NCBI GenBank assembly: GCA_963731105.1
Contig: CAVSUM010000004.1
Coordinates: 1-64,000, forward strand
Length of the DNA: 64,000 nucleotides
Direction: 5' to 3'
Source of the DNA: RPQJ01 sp963731105
GTDB taxonomy: Bacteria; Pseudomonadota; Gammaproteobacteria; Steroidobacterales; Steroidobacteraceae
This document shows positions 18,914-28,578 of this stretch, piece by piece. How positions within the stretch are numbered: the stretch's first letter is position 1; each line of letters opens with the position of its first letter. Made by a program: the position numbers and the translations under genes. The notes under the pieces are model-generated. The model saw only the letters and a list, made by a program, of their open reading frames with translations, did not search any database and was not told where the DNA came from.

Positions 18914-19548
18914 ACCACGCGTCGGCACTCGAACGGATCGTGGCGGGACTTGCTGCGATTCCGCCCGCAGAGTGGGCGGCGGTGGTGCTGGCGTTCGGTT
19001 ACCTGCTGCTCGCCGTGCGGCAGAACGCCTGGGCCTGGGCCTGCGCCATCGCCAGTTCGGCGATCTTCCTGGTGCTGTTCGTGCAGGCCGGCCTGGTGAT
19101 GCAGGTGGCCTTGCAGGTGTTCTACATCGGCATGGGCGTGTACGGCTGGTTCGCGTGGCGCCGCGGTGGTGAGTCCGGGGCGGGGCTGCCCGTCTCGCGC
19201 TGGAGTGTGCGCAGGCACGCGCTGGCCATTGCCGTGCTCTGTGTGGCGACGCTGGTCAACGGCTGGCTGATCGCCCGGACGCAGGGCGGGTTGGTGCCGT
19301 ACGTCGACGCATTCGTCGCCTGGGTCAGCGTGCTTGCCACGTGGCTGGTCGCGCGCAAGGTACTCGAGAACTGGCTGTACTGGATCGTGGTCGACTCGGT
19401 GGCGGTGGTCCTCTACTGGTCGCAGGGCCTGCACGCGACGGCGGCGCTGTTCGTCGTCTATGTGCTGATTGCCGTGCGTGGTTATTTCGCGTGGCGCGCG
19501 GACCTGGTACGGCCACCCGCGCTCGTCCGGGGTGGTGCTGGTGCCTGA
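18910..19548 (+). CDS. pnuT: PnuC-family permease, probable thiamine transporter PnuT
   Basis: About 212 residues with six to seven membrane segments (WAAVVLAFGYLLLAV, IFLVLFVQAGLVMQVALQVF, ALAIAVLCVATLVNGWLI). Family signature residues are present in FYIGMGVYGWFAW and VLENWLYWIVVDSVAVVLYW, typical of PnuC-type vitamin facilitators. PnuC itself carries nicotinamide riboside, but neighbours here (riboswitch, thiamine-binding protein, kinase) point to the thiamine-specific PnuT branch. Facilitators of this class rely on phosphorylation to trap the vitamin, which fits the kinase gene that begins before this one ends. Confidence 0.88.
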   Translation: MNHASALERIVAGLAAIPPAEWAAVVLAFGYLLLAVRQNAWAWACAIASSAIFLVLFVQAGLVMQVALQVFYIGMGVYGWFAWRRGGESGAGLPVSRWSVRRHALAIAVLCVATLVNGWLIARTQGGLVPYVDAFVAWVSVLATWLVARKVLENWLYWIVVDSVAVVLYWSQGLHATAALFVVYVLIAVRGYFAWRADLVRPPALVRGGAGA

Positions 19549-20430
19549 AACGGTCGACGTCGACGCGTGGCTTGCGGACGAGGCCGCACTGCGTGACCTG
19601 CTGCGGGGCTGCGAGGCCACGCAGAGGCTGGCGGATGGCCGGCTCACTCCGGTCGCAGGTGGGCTCAGCAACCGTGCCTGGCGGCTCGAGGCGCGGGACG
19701 GCACCTGGTTCGTGCGCCGCGCCCACCCCGACGCGGCGCGTCTCGGCGTGGACCGCCGCAGCGAGTGCATCGTGCTGCACGCGGTGGCTGCCGCCGGCCT
19801 CGCACCGCCGGTCCTCGCCTGCGATCCGGGGGCCGGCCTGCTGGTCACGCGTTTCGTCGCGGGGCAGTCCTGGCAGGCCGCGGACGTGGCGCACTGGAGC
19901 CGCCTGCATCGCGTCGCGGATTGGCTGCGCCGCCTGCACCAGCTGGCGGTGCCGGTCGGCGTGCAGGACGTCAGCTATGAACGACAGGCCGGGCACCTTG
20001 CCCGCCAGTTGCCCGCGGCGGACCCCGACCTCGAGCGACTGCAGGCGTTGGCCACTGACTGCCTTCGCGCGCCTTCGCGAACGGCACGCCTCGACGGCCC
20101 TCTGCCACCACGACCTGCACCACCTGAACATGATCGAGGCTCGCGGGCGCCTGTGGCTGGTGGACTGGGAATACGGCGGGCGAGGCGATCCGCTGTTCGA
20201 CGTCGCGGGCTTCCTCGCCATGCACCAGCTCGGTCCCGGGTCCGACGGCGACCTTCGTCATGTCCTACGGCCGGTTGACCCCCGCCGACCGCAGCCGCCT
20301 CGACGACGCGCGCTGGGTGTTCGATTACGTGCAGTGGCTGTGGTACCGGCTGCGCTTCCCGGACCCGGCCGCCGACCCGACCGGTGCCGCAGCGCGTTTG
20401 GCGAAGCGGCTGCTGCACTGCGATAATTGA
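19541..20430 (+). CDS. Thiamine/choline-kinase-like phosphotransferase (two frameshifts)
   Basis: About 296 residues when repaired. The first part has TPVAGGLSNRAWRLEARDGTW (nucleotide-binding loop as in ThiK and choline kinases) and FVRRAHPDAARLGVDRRSE. After a shift near 20065 the catalytic loop reads CHHDLHHLNMIEARGRLWLV followed by DWEYGGRGDPLFDVAG, the Brenner and metal-binding motifs. A second shift near 20250 leads to the C-terminal helix RSRLDDARWVFDYVQWLWY and the stop at 20430. The GTG start at 19541 overlaps pnuT. It probably phosphorylates thiamine imported by PnuT; the precise substrate is inferred from context. Confidence 0.82.
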
Positions 20431-20455
20431 ACGCTTGCACAGCGATGGGTGACGC

Positions 20456-20773
20456 ATGGCCAAGATGCTGGTGACGGACCGGGACGGGCACGAACACGAA
20501 CTCGAGGGTCGGGAGGGCGTGAAGCTCATGGAGACCCTGCGCGAGTACGACTACGGTGTTACCGCGATCTGTGGCGGCCTGTGCTCCTGCGCGACGTGCC
20601 ACATCTTCATCGACCCGGAATGGATCGACCGCCTGCCGGCGCCGCAGGGCGACGAGAAGGAACTGCTGGTCGAGCTGCAGCACTACGAACCGGCCCGCTC
20701 GCGGCTCAGTTGCCAGGTGGACTTCACCCCGGCCCTCGACGGGCTGCGGCTGACGGTCGCCCCGGACGAGTGA
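20456..20773 (+). CDS. 2Fe-2S ferredoxin, adrenodoxin type
   Basis: Electron carrier of 105 residues. The iron-sulfur ligands follow the C-x5-C-x2-C spacing in CGGLCSCATCHIF with the fourth Cys in RLSCQVDF; YGVTAICGG and EWIDRLPAP are typical of the vertebrate-type branch that serves P450 and dioxygenase systems. No P450 or ferredoxin reductase lies nearby, so its partner is unknown. It is 26 bp after the thiamine kinase gene. Confidence 0.92.
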   Translation: MAKMLVTDRDGHEHELEGREGVKLMETLREYDYGVTAICGGLCSCATCHIFIDPEWIDRLPAPQGDEKELLVELQHYEPARSRLSCQVDFTPALDGLRLTVAPDE

Positions 20774-20862
20774 GCCGGGGCAGGGGTGCCGGTTACGGGC
20801 GCCTTTGACTTTTTCGCTGCCGGCCAACATCCTCAGGAGTTCCGCCTCCCCAGAGGATCAGG

Positions 20863-21567
20863 ATGACCCCTCGCAGCCAGCCCCGCCCCCGGGACACGGA
20901 CGTACAGCCTGGCAACTGGCAGGCCCGCAAGAGCGCCTCGACGCGCCTGCAGATCGTCGAGGCGACGCTGCGTTGCTTCGTCAGGCTCGGCTATTTCCAC
21001 ACCACCACGCCGGCGATCGCCGAGGAAGCGGGCCTGTCGCGCGGTGCGATGCTGCACCACTTCCCGTCGCGCATGGACGTGGTACGGGCCGCCGTGCTGC
21101 ACCTGCACGCCAAGCGCCTGGTCGCCTTCCGCGCCGCGGTCGACGGCCTGCCGGCCGGCGCCAATCGCGCGCATGCCGCGCTGCGCGCCCACTGGGAGCA
21201 GTTGCGACACCCGTTGTACAGCGTGTTCATCGAGCTGTCCGTGGCCGCGCGCACCGACCCGGAGCTGGCGGACATCCTCGGGCCTGCAGACGCCGCGTTC
21301 GTGCGCGAGCTGCGGGCGACGGCCATGGAGGTCGTGCCCGAATGGCGCAACCGCGGGCGCAATTTCGACCTGGGCTACGACCTCGCGATCTGCGTGCTGC
21401 AGGGGCTGGCGCTCAACATGCTCAGGAAGCCCGACACCGAACCGGACGAGGCCTTCCTGCGTTACCTCGAGGAGCGCGTGGACGAACTCGCCCGCGGCGC
21501 GCCGAGTCGACGGCAACGAGTCGCGCCCGAAGGGTGCGCGGAAACAACGAACGAACCAGCGGAGTGA
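20863..21567 (+). CDS. TetR-family regulator of the adjacent beta-oxidation genes
   Basis: About 234 residues. The DNA-binding region TRLQIVEATLRCFVRLGYFH and IAEEAGLSRGAMLHHFPSR is a standard TetR helix-turn-helix; the ligand domain is unassigned. It lies 3 bp upstream of an enoyl-CoA hydratase gene and leads the cluster up to about 27.7 kb, so acyl-CoA-responsive control of these genes is likely. I saw no convincing palindrome in the 89 bp upstream. Confidence 0.88.
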   Translation: MTPRSQPRPRDTDVQPGNWQARKSASTRLQIVEATLRCFVRLGYFHTTTPAIAEEAGLSRGAMLHHFPSRMDVVRAAVLHLHAKRLVAFRAAVDGLPAGANRAHAALRAHWEQLRHPLYSVFIELSVAARTDPELADILGPADAAFVRELRATAMEVVPEWRNRGRNFDLGYDLAICVLQGLALNMLRKPDTEPDEAFLRYLEERVDELARGAPSRRQRVAPEGCAETTNEPAE

Positions 21568-21570
21568 CGG

Positions 21571-22347
21571 ATGACCAAGACTGTACTCGCGGCGGTGCGC
21601 GACGGTGTCGCCACCGTGACGCTCAACCGCGCCGAGGGTGCGAACGCTCTCAACATGGCGATGGGCCGCGACCTGCTCGAGGTCGCGCTGCGCGTCGAGG
21701 CGGACCCCGCGGTACGCGCCGTGGTCGTGACCGGGGCCGGCAAGCACTTCTGCTTCGGCGGCGACCTGCGCGGCATGGCGGAGCAGGGCGCCGCGATCGG
21801 CGGCTACTTGAATGAGCTCACCACCAACATCCACGCCGCGATCAGCTGCTTCGTGCGCATGAAGGCACCGGTGATCGCCGCGGTGAACGGCACTGCGGCG
21901 GGCGGCGGCGTGGGGCTGATGTGCATGACCGACCTCGCCATCGCCGGCCGCAGCAGCCGCTTCTCGCTGGCCTACACCGGCGTGGGGCTCGCGCCCGACT
22001 GCAGCACGTCGTTCCTGTTGCCGCGGATCGTCGGCCGGCGCCGCGCACTGGAGCTGCTGCTCACCAATCGCACCCTGTCCGCCGACGAGGCGCTCGCGTG
22101 GGGTCTGGTGAACGAGGTGGTGGACGACGCCGAGGTGCTGCCGCGGGCGCAGGCACTGGCCGCAGGGTTCGCGGCCGGGCCGACCGAGTCGTACGCGGCG
22201 GTCAAGCGGCTCATGGACGCCGCCGACCCCGGCCTCGAGGCGCAGATGGCGCTCGAGGGCCGCACCATCGCCGCCCAGGCGCTGCATCCGCACGGGCAGG
22301 AAGGCGTGGCCGCCTTTCTCGGCAAGCGCAAGCCGAGCTTCGGTTGA
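21571..22347 (+). CDS. Enoyl-CoA hydratase/isomerase
   Basis: Crotonase-fold enzyme of 258 residues, cytoplasmic, likely hydrating or isomerising acyl-CoA intermediates. Oxyanion-hole motifs are visible in GKHFCFGGDLRGMA and AAVNGTAAGGGVGLMCMTDL. At the usual first catalytic Glu position the segment reads YTGVGLAPDCSTSFLLPRIV, with Pro-Asp in the second acidic site; the first Glu appears replaced, as in isomerase- or PaaG-like members. It overlaps no neighbour and is followed 37 bp later by a thiolase. Confidence 0.9.
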   Translation: MTKTVLAAVRDGVATVTLNRAEGANALNMAMGRDLLEVALRVEADPAVRAVVVTGAGKHFCFGGDLRGMAEQGAAIGGYLNELTTNIHAAISCFVRMKAPVIAAVNGTAAGGGVGLMCMTDLAIAGRSSRFSLAYTGVGLAPDCSTSFLLPRIVGRRRALELLLTNRTLSADEALAWGLVNEVVDDAEVLPRAQALAAGFAAGPTESYAAVKRLMDAADPGLEAQMALEGRTIAAQALHPHGQEGVAAFLGKRKPSFG

Positions 22348-22384
22348 GTAGTATTGCGTTGCAACAACCTTCGGGGACACCGAC

Positions 22385-23595
22385 ATGACCGACGCCTTCA
22401 TCCTTGATGCCGTGCGCACCCCGCGCGGCCGCGGCCGCCCGGACGGCTCGCTGCACTCGATCACCCCGATCCAGCTCGCCGCGCAGGCGCTCGGGGCGCT
22501 GCGCGACCGCACGTCGCTCGACACCTCGATGGTCGACGACGTGGTGCTCGGCTGCGTGACGCCGGTCGGCGAGCAGGGCGCGGACATCGCGCGCATCGCG
22601 ACACTGGTGGCGGGCTATGCCGAGAACGTGCCGGGCAAGCAGTTGAACCGCTTCTGCGCCTCGGGCCTGGAGTCGGTCAACACCGCGGCGGCGCAGATCA
22701 TGGCGGGCCAGTCGGACCTGGTCATCGGCGGCGGCGTGGAGCACATGTCCCGCTGCACCATGGGCATGGACGGTGGCGCCTGGGCCATCGACCCGGCGGT
22801 CGCCTGGCCGCTGCACTTCATTCCGCAGGGCATCAGCGCCGACCTGATCGCGACCCTCGAGGGCTTCACCCGCGAGCAGGTGGACGCGTTTGCGGTCGAG
22901 AGCCAGCGCCGCGCGGCGCATGCGCAGTCGAGCGGCTACTTCGACCGCTCGGTGGTCCCGGTGAAGGACGTGATCGGCGAGGTGGCGCTCGCGAAGGACG
23001 AGTACCTGCGTCCGGGTACGTCACGATGGCCGACCTCGCCAAGCTCAAGCCTGCGTTCGAGATGATGGGCGAGGCGGGCGGCTTCAACGCGGTGGCGCTG
23101 CAGCGTTACCCGGAGGTCGAGGTGATCCACCATGTGCACACGGCCGGCAACTCGAGCGGCATCGTGGACGGCGCGGCCGCGGTGCTGGTCGGCAGCAAGA
23201 AGGCGGCCAAGAAGGCCGGGCTGACCCCGCGCGCGCGTATCCGTGCGTTTGCCTCGATCGGCAGCGAGCCCACCATCATGCTCACCGGGCCGGCTGGCTC
23301 GGCGCGCAAGGCGCTGAAGCGCGCCGGCATGAAGCCGACGGACATCGACCTGTGGGAGATCAACGAGGCGTTCGCCGCGGTGGTGCTGCGCTTCGTGCGC
23401 GACATGGACATCTCGCTGGACATCGTCAACGTCAACGGCGGCGCGATCGCGCTCGGTCATCCGCTCGGCGCCACCGGTGCCGTGATCCTCGGCATGGTGC
23501 TCGACGAACTCGAGCGGCGGAACCTGTCGACCGCGCTCGTTACGCTGTGCGTGGGCGGCGGCATGGGCACGGCCACGATCATCGAGCGCGTCTGA
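22385..23595 (+). CDS. Acetyl-CoA acyltransferase (thiolase), frameshifted
   Basis: Thiolase, last step of beta-oxidation. The nucleophilic Cys lies in LNRFCASGLESVN, and the C-terminal NVNGGAIALGHPLGATGA and LCVGGGMGTATIIERV supply the His and second Cys. Near 23020 a base is missing (GTCACG where GTCGACG restores the frame), splitting the reading frame between KDEYLRPG and TMADLAKLKPAF. Restored length is about 403 residues. It sits between enoyl-CoA hydratase and the FadB-like gene, giving a full beta-oxidation set. Confidence 0.9.
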
Positions 23596-23626
23596 CGCGC
23601 GCGCACACCGGACTCAGGGGCTACAC

Positions 23627-25801
23627 ATGACACAGAACATCCGCTTTTCCGTCGACGGCGACGGCATCGCACTGCTCGCCATCGACGTCGCCGGCCGCCC
23701 GATGAACGTGCTGACGCCGGGCTTCCAGGCCGACCTCACCGAATGCATCGACAAGGTCGCGAGCGACCCGGGCATCAAGGGCGCGGTCATTGCCTCCGCC
23801 AAGTCGAGCTTCATGGCGGGCGCCGACATCAAGGACATGGTCGGCGCCTTCGCGCGCGGCACTACCGCGGCGCAGGCCGCGGATTTCAGCTATTCGCTGC
23901 ACAAGCTGTTCCGCCGCATGGAGACCTGCGGCAAGCCGATCGCCGCGGCGATCAACGGCGTGGCGCTCGGCGGCGGCTTCGAGCTGGCGCTGGCCTGCCA
24001 CTACCGGGTGATCGAGGACGGCCCGAAGGCGGGCGTCGGCCTGCCCGAGGTCACCATCGGCCTGCTGCCGGGTGGCGGCGGCACGCAGCGGGTGCCGCGG
24101 CTGATCGGCATTCCCGAGGCGCTGCGCATGATCACCGAGGGCAAGCAGCTCGCCCCGGCCGACGCGCTCAAGAAGGGCCTGGTGAACGAAGTCGCGCCCG
24201 CCGCGGAGATCGTCGAGCGCGCCCGGCAGTGGATACTCAAAGGCGGCGAAGGCGTACAGCCCTGGGACAAGCAAGGGCTTCAGGATCCCCGGTGGCGCCG
24301 GGCAGACCTCGCCGGCGGCCGCGCAGGCATTCATGGCTCGGTACGGCCCTCACGGCCAGGACCACGATGCGCAACTACCCGGCGCCGGTCGCGATCCTGT
24401 CGTGCGTCTACGAGGGCACGCAGGTGCCGATCGAGCAGGGACTGCGCATCGAGTCGAAGTACTTCGGCAAGCTGCTGGCGGGTCCGGTGGCGCGCAACCT
24501 GATGCGCACCATGTTCGTGAACAAGGGCCTGGCCGACAAGCTGTCGCGCCGGCCCGCCGGGCCGCCGAAGTCGCAGGTGCGCCGCCTCGGCATCCTCGGC
24601 GCCGGCATGATGGGCGCCGGCGTGGCGTACGTGTCGGCGCGGGCCGGCATGGACGTCGTGCTGCTCGACAGCACGTCCGAGCTGGCCGATAAGGGCAAGG
24701 ACTATTCGCGCCAGCTGCTCGCGAAGGACGTGAGCCGCGGCAAGCGCACGCAGGCCGATGCGGACGCGATCCTCGCGCGCATCAAGCCGACGACGAACTA
24801 CGACGACCTCGCGGGTGTCGACCTCGTCATCGAGGCGGTGTTCGAGAACCGCGAGATCAAGGCGGACGTCACGGCGAAGACCGAGGCGGTGATCCCGAAG
24901 AACGCGGTGTTCGCCAGCAACACCTCGACGCTGCCGATCTCGGGGCTGGCGCAGGCCTCGAAGCGGCCGGCGCAGTTCATCGGCATCCACTTCTTCTCGC
25001 CGGTGGACAAGATGCCGCTGGTGGAAATCATCCTCGGCAAGAAGACCAGCGACGACACGCTCGCCCGCGCGCTCGATTACGTGGGGCAGCTGCGCAAGAC
25101 GCCGATCGTGGTCAACGACAGTCGCGGCTTCTACACCAGCCGCTGCTTCGGCACGTTCTGCGCCGAGGGCGCGGCGATGCTGCAGGAGGGAGTCAACCCG
25201 GCCCTGATCGAGAACGGCGCGAAGATGGCCGGCATGCCCGTGGGTCCGCTGGCGGTTGCCGACGAAGTGACGATCGACCTGCAGTGGAAGGTGATCAAGC
25301 AGACCGAGGCCGACCTCGGGACGCAAGTTCGTCAAGCCCGTTTCCTACGACGTGGTCCGGAAGTTCGTCGAGGAACTGAACCGTCCCGGCCGGCGTTTCG
25401 GCGGCGGCTTCTACGACTACCCGCAGGACGCGAAGAAGCACCTGTGGCCGGGTCTCGCAGCGGAGTTCCCGCGCGCGCTGCAGCAGCCGACGGTCGAGGA
25501 AGTGCAGAAGCGCCTCATGTACATCCAGGCGCTGGAGACCACGCGCTGCATGGAGGAGGGCGTGGTCACCACGGCCGCCGAGGCGGACCTGGGCTCGATC
25601 CTCGGCTGGGGCTTCCCGGCGTGGACCGGCGGCACGCTGTCGTACATCGACACGATCGGCATCCGCAACTTCGTCGCCGAGTGCGACCGGATGTCGAAGC
25701 GCTACGGCAAGCGGTTCAAGCCATCGAAATGGTTGCGCGAGCGCGCCGAGCGCGACGAGCCGTTCCATCCGGCGCCGGGCGGCGAAACCCGCGCAGCGTG
25801 A
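23627..25801 (+). CDS. FadB/FadJ-type enoyl-CoA hydratase / 3-hydroxyacyl-CoA dehydrogenase (frameshifted)
   Basis: Bifunctional beta-oxidation protein of about 724 residues. The N-terminal crotonase part carries KSSFMAGADIKDMVGAFARG and LPEVTIGLLPGGGGTQRVPR. The NAD-binding part has LGILGAGMMGAGVAYVSARA and the later IGIHFFSPVDKMPLVEIILG with FVGR-like SRGFYTSR. The C-terminal 3HCDH region follows (GGGFYDYPQDAKKH, LGWGFPAWTGG). Breaks at about 24270 and 24335 (linker between the two enzymes) and near 25322 need one base each to restore. It works with the thiolase 31 bp upstream. Repeat E3 follows its stop by 17 bp. Confidence 0.9.
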
Positions 25802-25818
25802 GTCTGCTGCCGCAACTG

Positions 25819-25934
25819 GCGTCTCCGCGTTCCGGATTCAAGCGCGGGGACGCCGTGAACCCATCCATGGGGGCTCCGGGCGCGGCGTCCATGCCGCGCA
25901 CGGCCCCGCGCATGAACCCGGAACGCGGAGACGC
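25819..25934 (+). repeat. Private-stem repeat E3 (plus orientation)
   Basis: Arms 25819-25849 and 25904-25934 match at 29 of 31 positions. The core from 25850 begins ACGCCGTGAACCCATCC and ends near 25902. It occupies most of the 195 bp between the FadB-like gene and the nitronate monooxygenase gene, 17 bp past the FadB-like stop and in the same orientation. Single copy in its cluster. Confidence 0.87.
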
Positions 25935-25996
25935 ACAGCGGCTTTCGCCGGCGCGCTGGCCGCGTTCGTTACTGTCTGCATCTTGAGGAGTGACTC

Positions 25997-26965
25997 ATGC
26001 CGATTCCGGCCTCGTTTCATAACCGCCTGAGCCTGCCGCTCATCGGTTCGCCGATGTTCATCGCCTCGACGCCTGAACTCGTGATCGAGCAGTGCAAGGC
26101 GGGGATCATCGGTTCGTTCCCGGCGCTGAACGCGCGGCCGGCCTCGCAGCTCGACGAATGGCTGACGCGTATCCAGGAGGAACTCGACGCGCATGCCGGG
26201 GCGAACCCGGGCGCGAAGGTCGCGCCGTATGCGGTCAACCAGATCTGCCATGCGTCCAACGACCGGCTGCAGCACGACGTGGAGGCCTGCGTGCGCCACA
26301 AGGTGCCGCTGATCATCACCAGCCTGCGGCCGCCGCGTGAGATCGTCGAGGCCGCGCACTCCTACGGCGGACTGGTGTTCCACGACGTCATCAGCGTGAA
26401 GCACGCACGCAAGGCCGCCGAGCAGGGCGTGGACGGCATCATTGCCGTGTGCGCCGGCGCGGGCGGTCACGCCGGCACGCTCAGCCCGTTCGCGCTGGTG
26501 CGCGAGATCCGCGAGTTCTTCGACGGCACCATCGTCCTGGCCGGCGCGATGTCGAGCGGCGCCGACGTGTTCGCGGCGCAGGCGATCGGCGCCGACATGG
26601 CCTACATCGGCACGCGCTTCCTGGCCACCACCGAGGCGCACGTTCTCGACGAGTACAAGCAGATGATCGTCGCGTCCGCCGCGGAGGACGTCGTCTACAC
26701 CAACCTGTTCAGCGGCGTGAAGGGCAACTACCTGCGCGGCAGCGTGGTCCGCACCGGCTACGACCCGGACAACCTGCCCGAGGCCGACAAGTCGAAGATG
26801 AACTTCGGCTCGGGCAGCGACCTGAAGGCCAAGGTGTGGCGCGACATCTGGAGTGCCGGGCAGGGCGTCGGCAACATCCACGAGGTGCTGCCGGCGGGCG
26901 AGCTGATCGCGCGCATGGTCGGCGAGTACGAAGACACGCGTCGCCGCCTCTGCGGCGCCCGCTGA
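25997..26965 (+). CDS. Nitronate monooxygenase family flavoprotein
   Basis: FMN-dependent TIM-barrel enzyme of about 322 residues (2-nitropropane dioxygenase family). It shows LPLIGSPMFIASTPELVIEQ, CAGAGGHAGTLSPFALVREI (phosphate and catalytic-His region) and GAMSSGADVFAAQAIGADMA with YIGTRFLATTEA. Family members oxidise alkyl nitronates, and many act as enoyl-reductase-like or quinone enzymes in fatty-acid clusters. Being inside a beta-oxidation cluster, it may handle nitro or unusual acyl groups; this is inference. A TGA with AAGGGAG precedes the next gene by 14 bp. Confidence 0.9.
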   Translation: MPIPASFHNRLSLPLIGSPMFIASTPELVIEQCKAGIIGSFPALNARPASQLDEWLTRIQEELDAHAGANPGAKVAPYAVNQICHASNDRLQHDVEACVRHKVPLIITSLRPPREIVEAAHSYGGLVFHDVISVKHARKAAEQGVDGIIAVCAGAGGHAGTLSPFALVREIREFFDGTIVLAGAMSSGADVFAAQAIGADMAYIGTRFLATTEAHVLDEYKQMIVASAAEDVVYTNLFSGVKGNYLRGSVVRTGYDPDNLPEADKSKMNFGSGSDLKAKVWRDIWSAGQGVGNIHEVLPAGELIARMVGEYEDTRRRLCGAR

Positions 26966-26979
26966 AGGGAGACTGGACC

Positions 26980-27741
26980 ATGGCAGACATGTTCGACCTG
27001 AAGGGCCGCGTGGCGCTCGTGACCGGCGCGAGCCGCGGCATCGGCGAGGCGATTGCGAAAGCCTACGCCGAGCGCGGCGCGCGAGTGATCGTCTCGAGTC
27101 GCAAGCAGGACGGCTGCGAGGCAGTGGCGGCTGCGATCGTTGCGGCGGGTGGCGACGCTGTCGCCATGGCCTGCCACATCGGGGACATGGAGGCGCTCGC
27201 CAAGCTGTTTGCCGCCGTGCAGGAGCGCTACGGACGCCTCGACGTGCTGGTGAACAACGCGGCCACCAATCCTTATTATGGCCACGTGCTCGACACCGAC
27301 CTCGGCGCCTTCCAGAAAACCGTGGACGTGAACATCCGCGGCTACTTCTTCGCCTCGGTGCTCGGCGGTCGGCTGATGCGCACCGGCGGCGCTGGCTCGA
27401 TCATCAACATCGCCTCGGTGAACGCCATCCGCCCCGGGCCGTTACAGGGCATCTATTCGGTCACCAAGGGCGCGGTGCTCAACATGACCAAGGCCTTCGC
27501 GCGCGAGTGCGGTCCCGAGGGCATCCGCTGCAACGCCATCCTGCCGGGGCTCATCCGCACCAGGTTCGCCGGCACGCTGATCAGCGACGAGCAGCAACTG
27601 CAGCACTACGTCGGCAACAATCCGCTGCGCCGCGTCGGCGAGCCGCAGGACCTCGCCGGGGCCGCGGTGTTCCTCGCCTCGGATGCCTCGTCCTACGTCA
27701 CCGGGGAGTTCCTGGTGGTGGACGGCGGCTTCCTGATCTAG
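26980..27741 (+). CDS. SDR-family oxidoreductase
   Basis: Classical short-chain dehydrogenase of 253 residues. It shows VALVTGASRGIGEAIAKAYA (nucleotide-binding TGxxxGxG), the NNAATNPYYG motif, the Ser and the Tyr-x-x-x-Lys triad in IINIASVNAIRPGPLQGIYS / VTKGA, and a C-terminal ASDASSYVTGEFLVVDGGF. It is the last gene of the TetR-led cluster; its TAG lies 4 bp from the end of the convergent gpmA. Probably acts on a hydroxyacyl or ketone substrate. Confidence 0.9.
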   Translation: MADMFDLKGRVALVTGASRGIGEAIAKAYAERGARVIVSSRKQDGCEAVAAAIVAAGGDAVAMACHIGDMEALAKLFAAVQERYGRLDVLVNNAATNPYYGHVLDTDLGAFQKTVDVNIRGYFFASVLGGRLMRTGGAGSIINIASVNAIRPGPLQGIYSVTKGAVLNMTKAFARECGPEGIRCNAILPGLIRTRFAGTLISDEQQLQHYVGNNPLRRVGEPQDLAGAAVFLASDASSYVTGEFLVVDGGFLI

Positions 27742-27745
27742 CGGG

Positions 27746-28500
27746 CTACTTCTTCGCTCTGCCTGGCGCGCCACGGCCTCGGCGCGTGCCTTCACCGCTT
27801 CGGCATCGCCGAGGTAGCGGCTCGACAGCGGCTGCAACTTCGCATCCAGCTCGTACAGCAGCGGTACGCCGGTCGGGATGTTCAGCTCGACGATGTCGGC
27901 GTCGCTGATGCCGTCCAGCATCTTCACCATCGCACGCAGGCTGTTGCCGTGCGCGGCGACCAGCACGTTGCGCCCTGCCTCGAGCTCGGGACGGATGCGC
28001 CCGTTCCAGAACGGCAGCACGCGTGCCAGCGTGTCCTTGAGCGACTCGGACGCGGGCAGCTCGCCGGCCGGCACGCCCGCATAACGGCGCTCGAAGCGCG
28101 GGTGCTGCGGGTGATCCGTGGCCAGCGGCGGCGGCGGGATGTCGTAGCTGCGACGCCAGATCTTCACCTGCTCGGCACCGTGCCGGGCGACCGTCTGCGC
28201 CTTGTCGAGTCCCTGCAGCGCGCCGTAGTGGCGCTCGTTGAGGCGCCAGCTGCGCTCCACCGGCAACCACATCATGTCGAGCTCGTCGAGCGTGATCCAC
28301 AGCGTGCGGATCGCACGCTTCAGCACCGACGTGAACGCGAGGTCGAACGGGATGCCCTCGGCCTTGAGCAGTCGCCCGGCCTCTTTCGCCTCCTCGAGGC
28401 CCTGCGCGGACAGGTCCACGTCGATCCAGCCCGTGAACAGGTTCTCGAGGTTCCAGATGCTCTGGCCGTGGCGCAGCAGTACCAGTTTGCCGGTGCTCAT
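27746..28500 (-). CDS. gpmA: 2,3-bisphosphoglycerate-dependent phosphoglycerate mutase (frameshifted near 3' end)
   Basis: Glycolytic and gluconeogenic interconversion of 3- and 2-phosphoglycerate. The phosphohistidine motif LVLLRHGQSIWNLENLFTGW and the ERHYGALQGLDK and AAHGNSLRAMVKMLDG signatures are clear. One base is missing near 27760: in the other frame the end reads GRAKK and stops at 27746, the usual short tail of GpmA at about 250 residues. Without that repair the frame would run antisense into the SDR gene. Upstream on the minus strand a TATAAA-like box sits in the 78 bp gap to the glycosyltransferase gene. Confidence 0.92.
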
Positions 28501-28578
28501 GTCGGTGGTTCGTATGAGGGGGATGCGGGGTTTATAACAACGCCCCCGGGGTCGCGCCAGACGGGAAAGTCGCGTTGC

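Noticed and set aside
23020..25322. Programmed ribosomal frameshifting in the beta-oxidation genes
   Set aside because: No slippery heptamer with downstream structure seen, and similar breaks are scattered over unrelated genes.
27442..27745. C-terminal extension of phosphoglycerate mutase into the SDR gene
   Set aside because: A missing base near 27760 hides the normal stop at 27746; the extension is antisense to SDR coding sequence.
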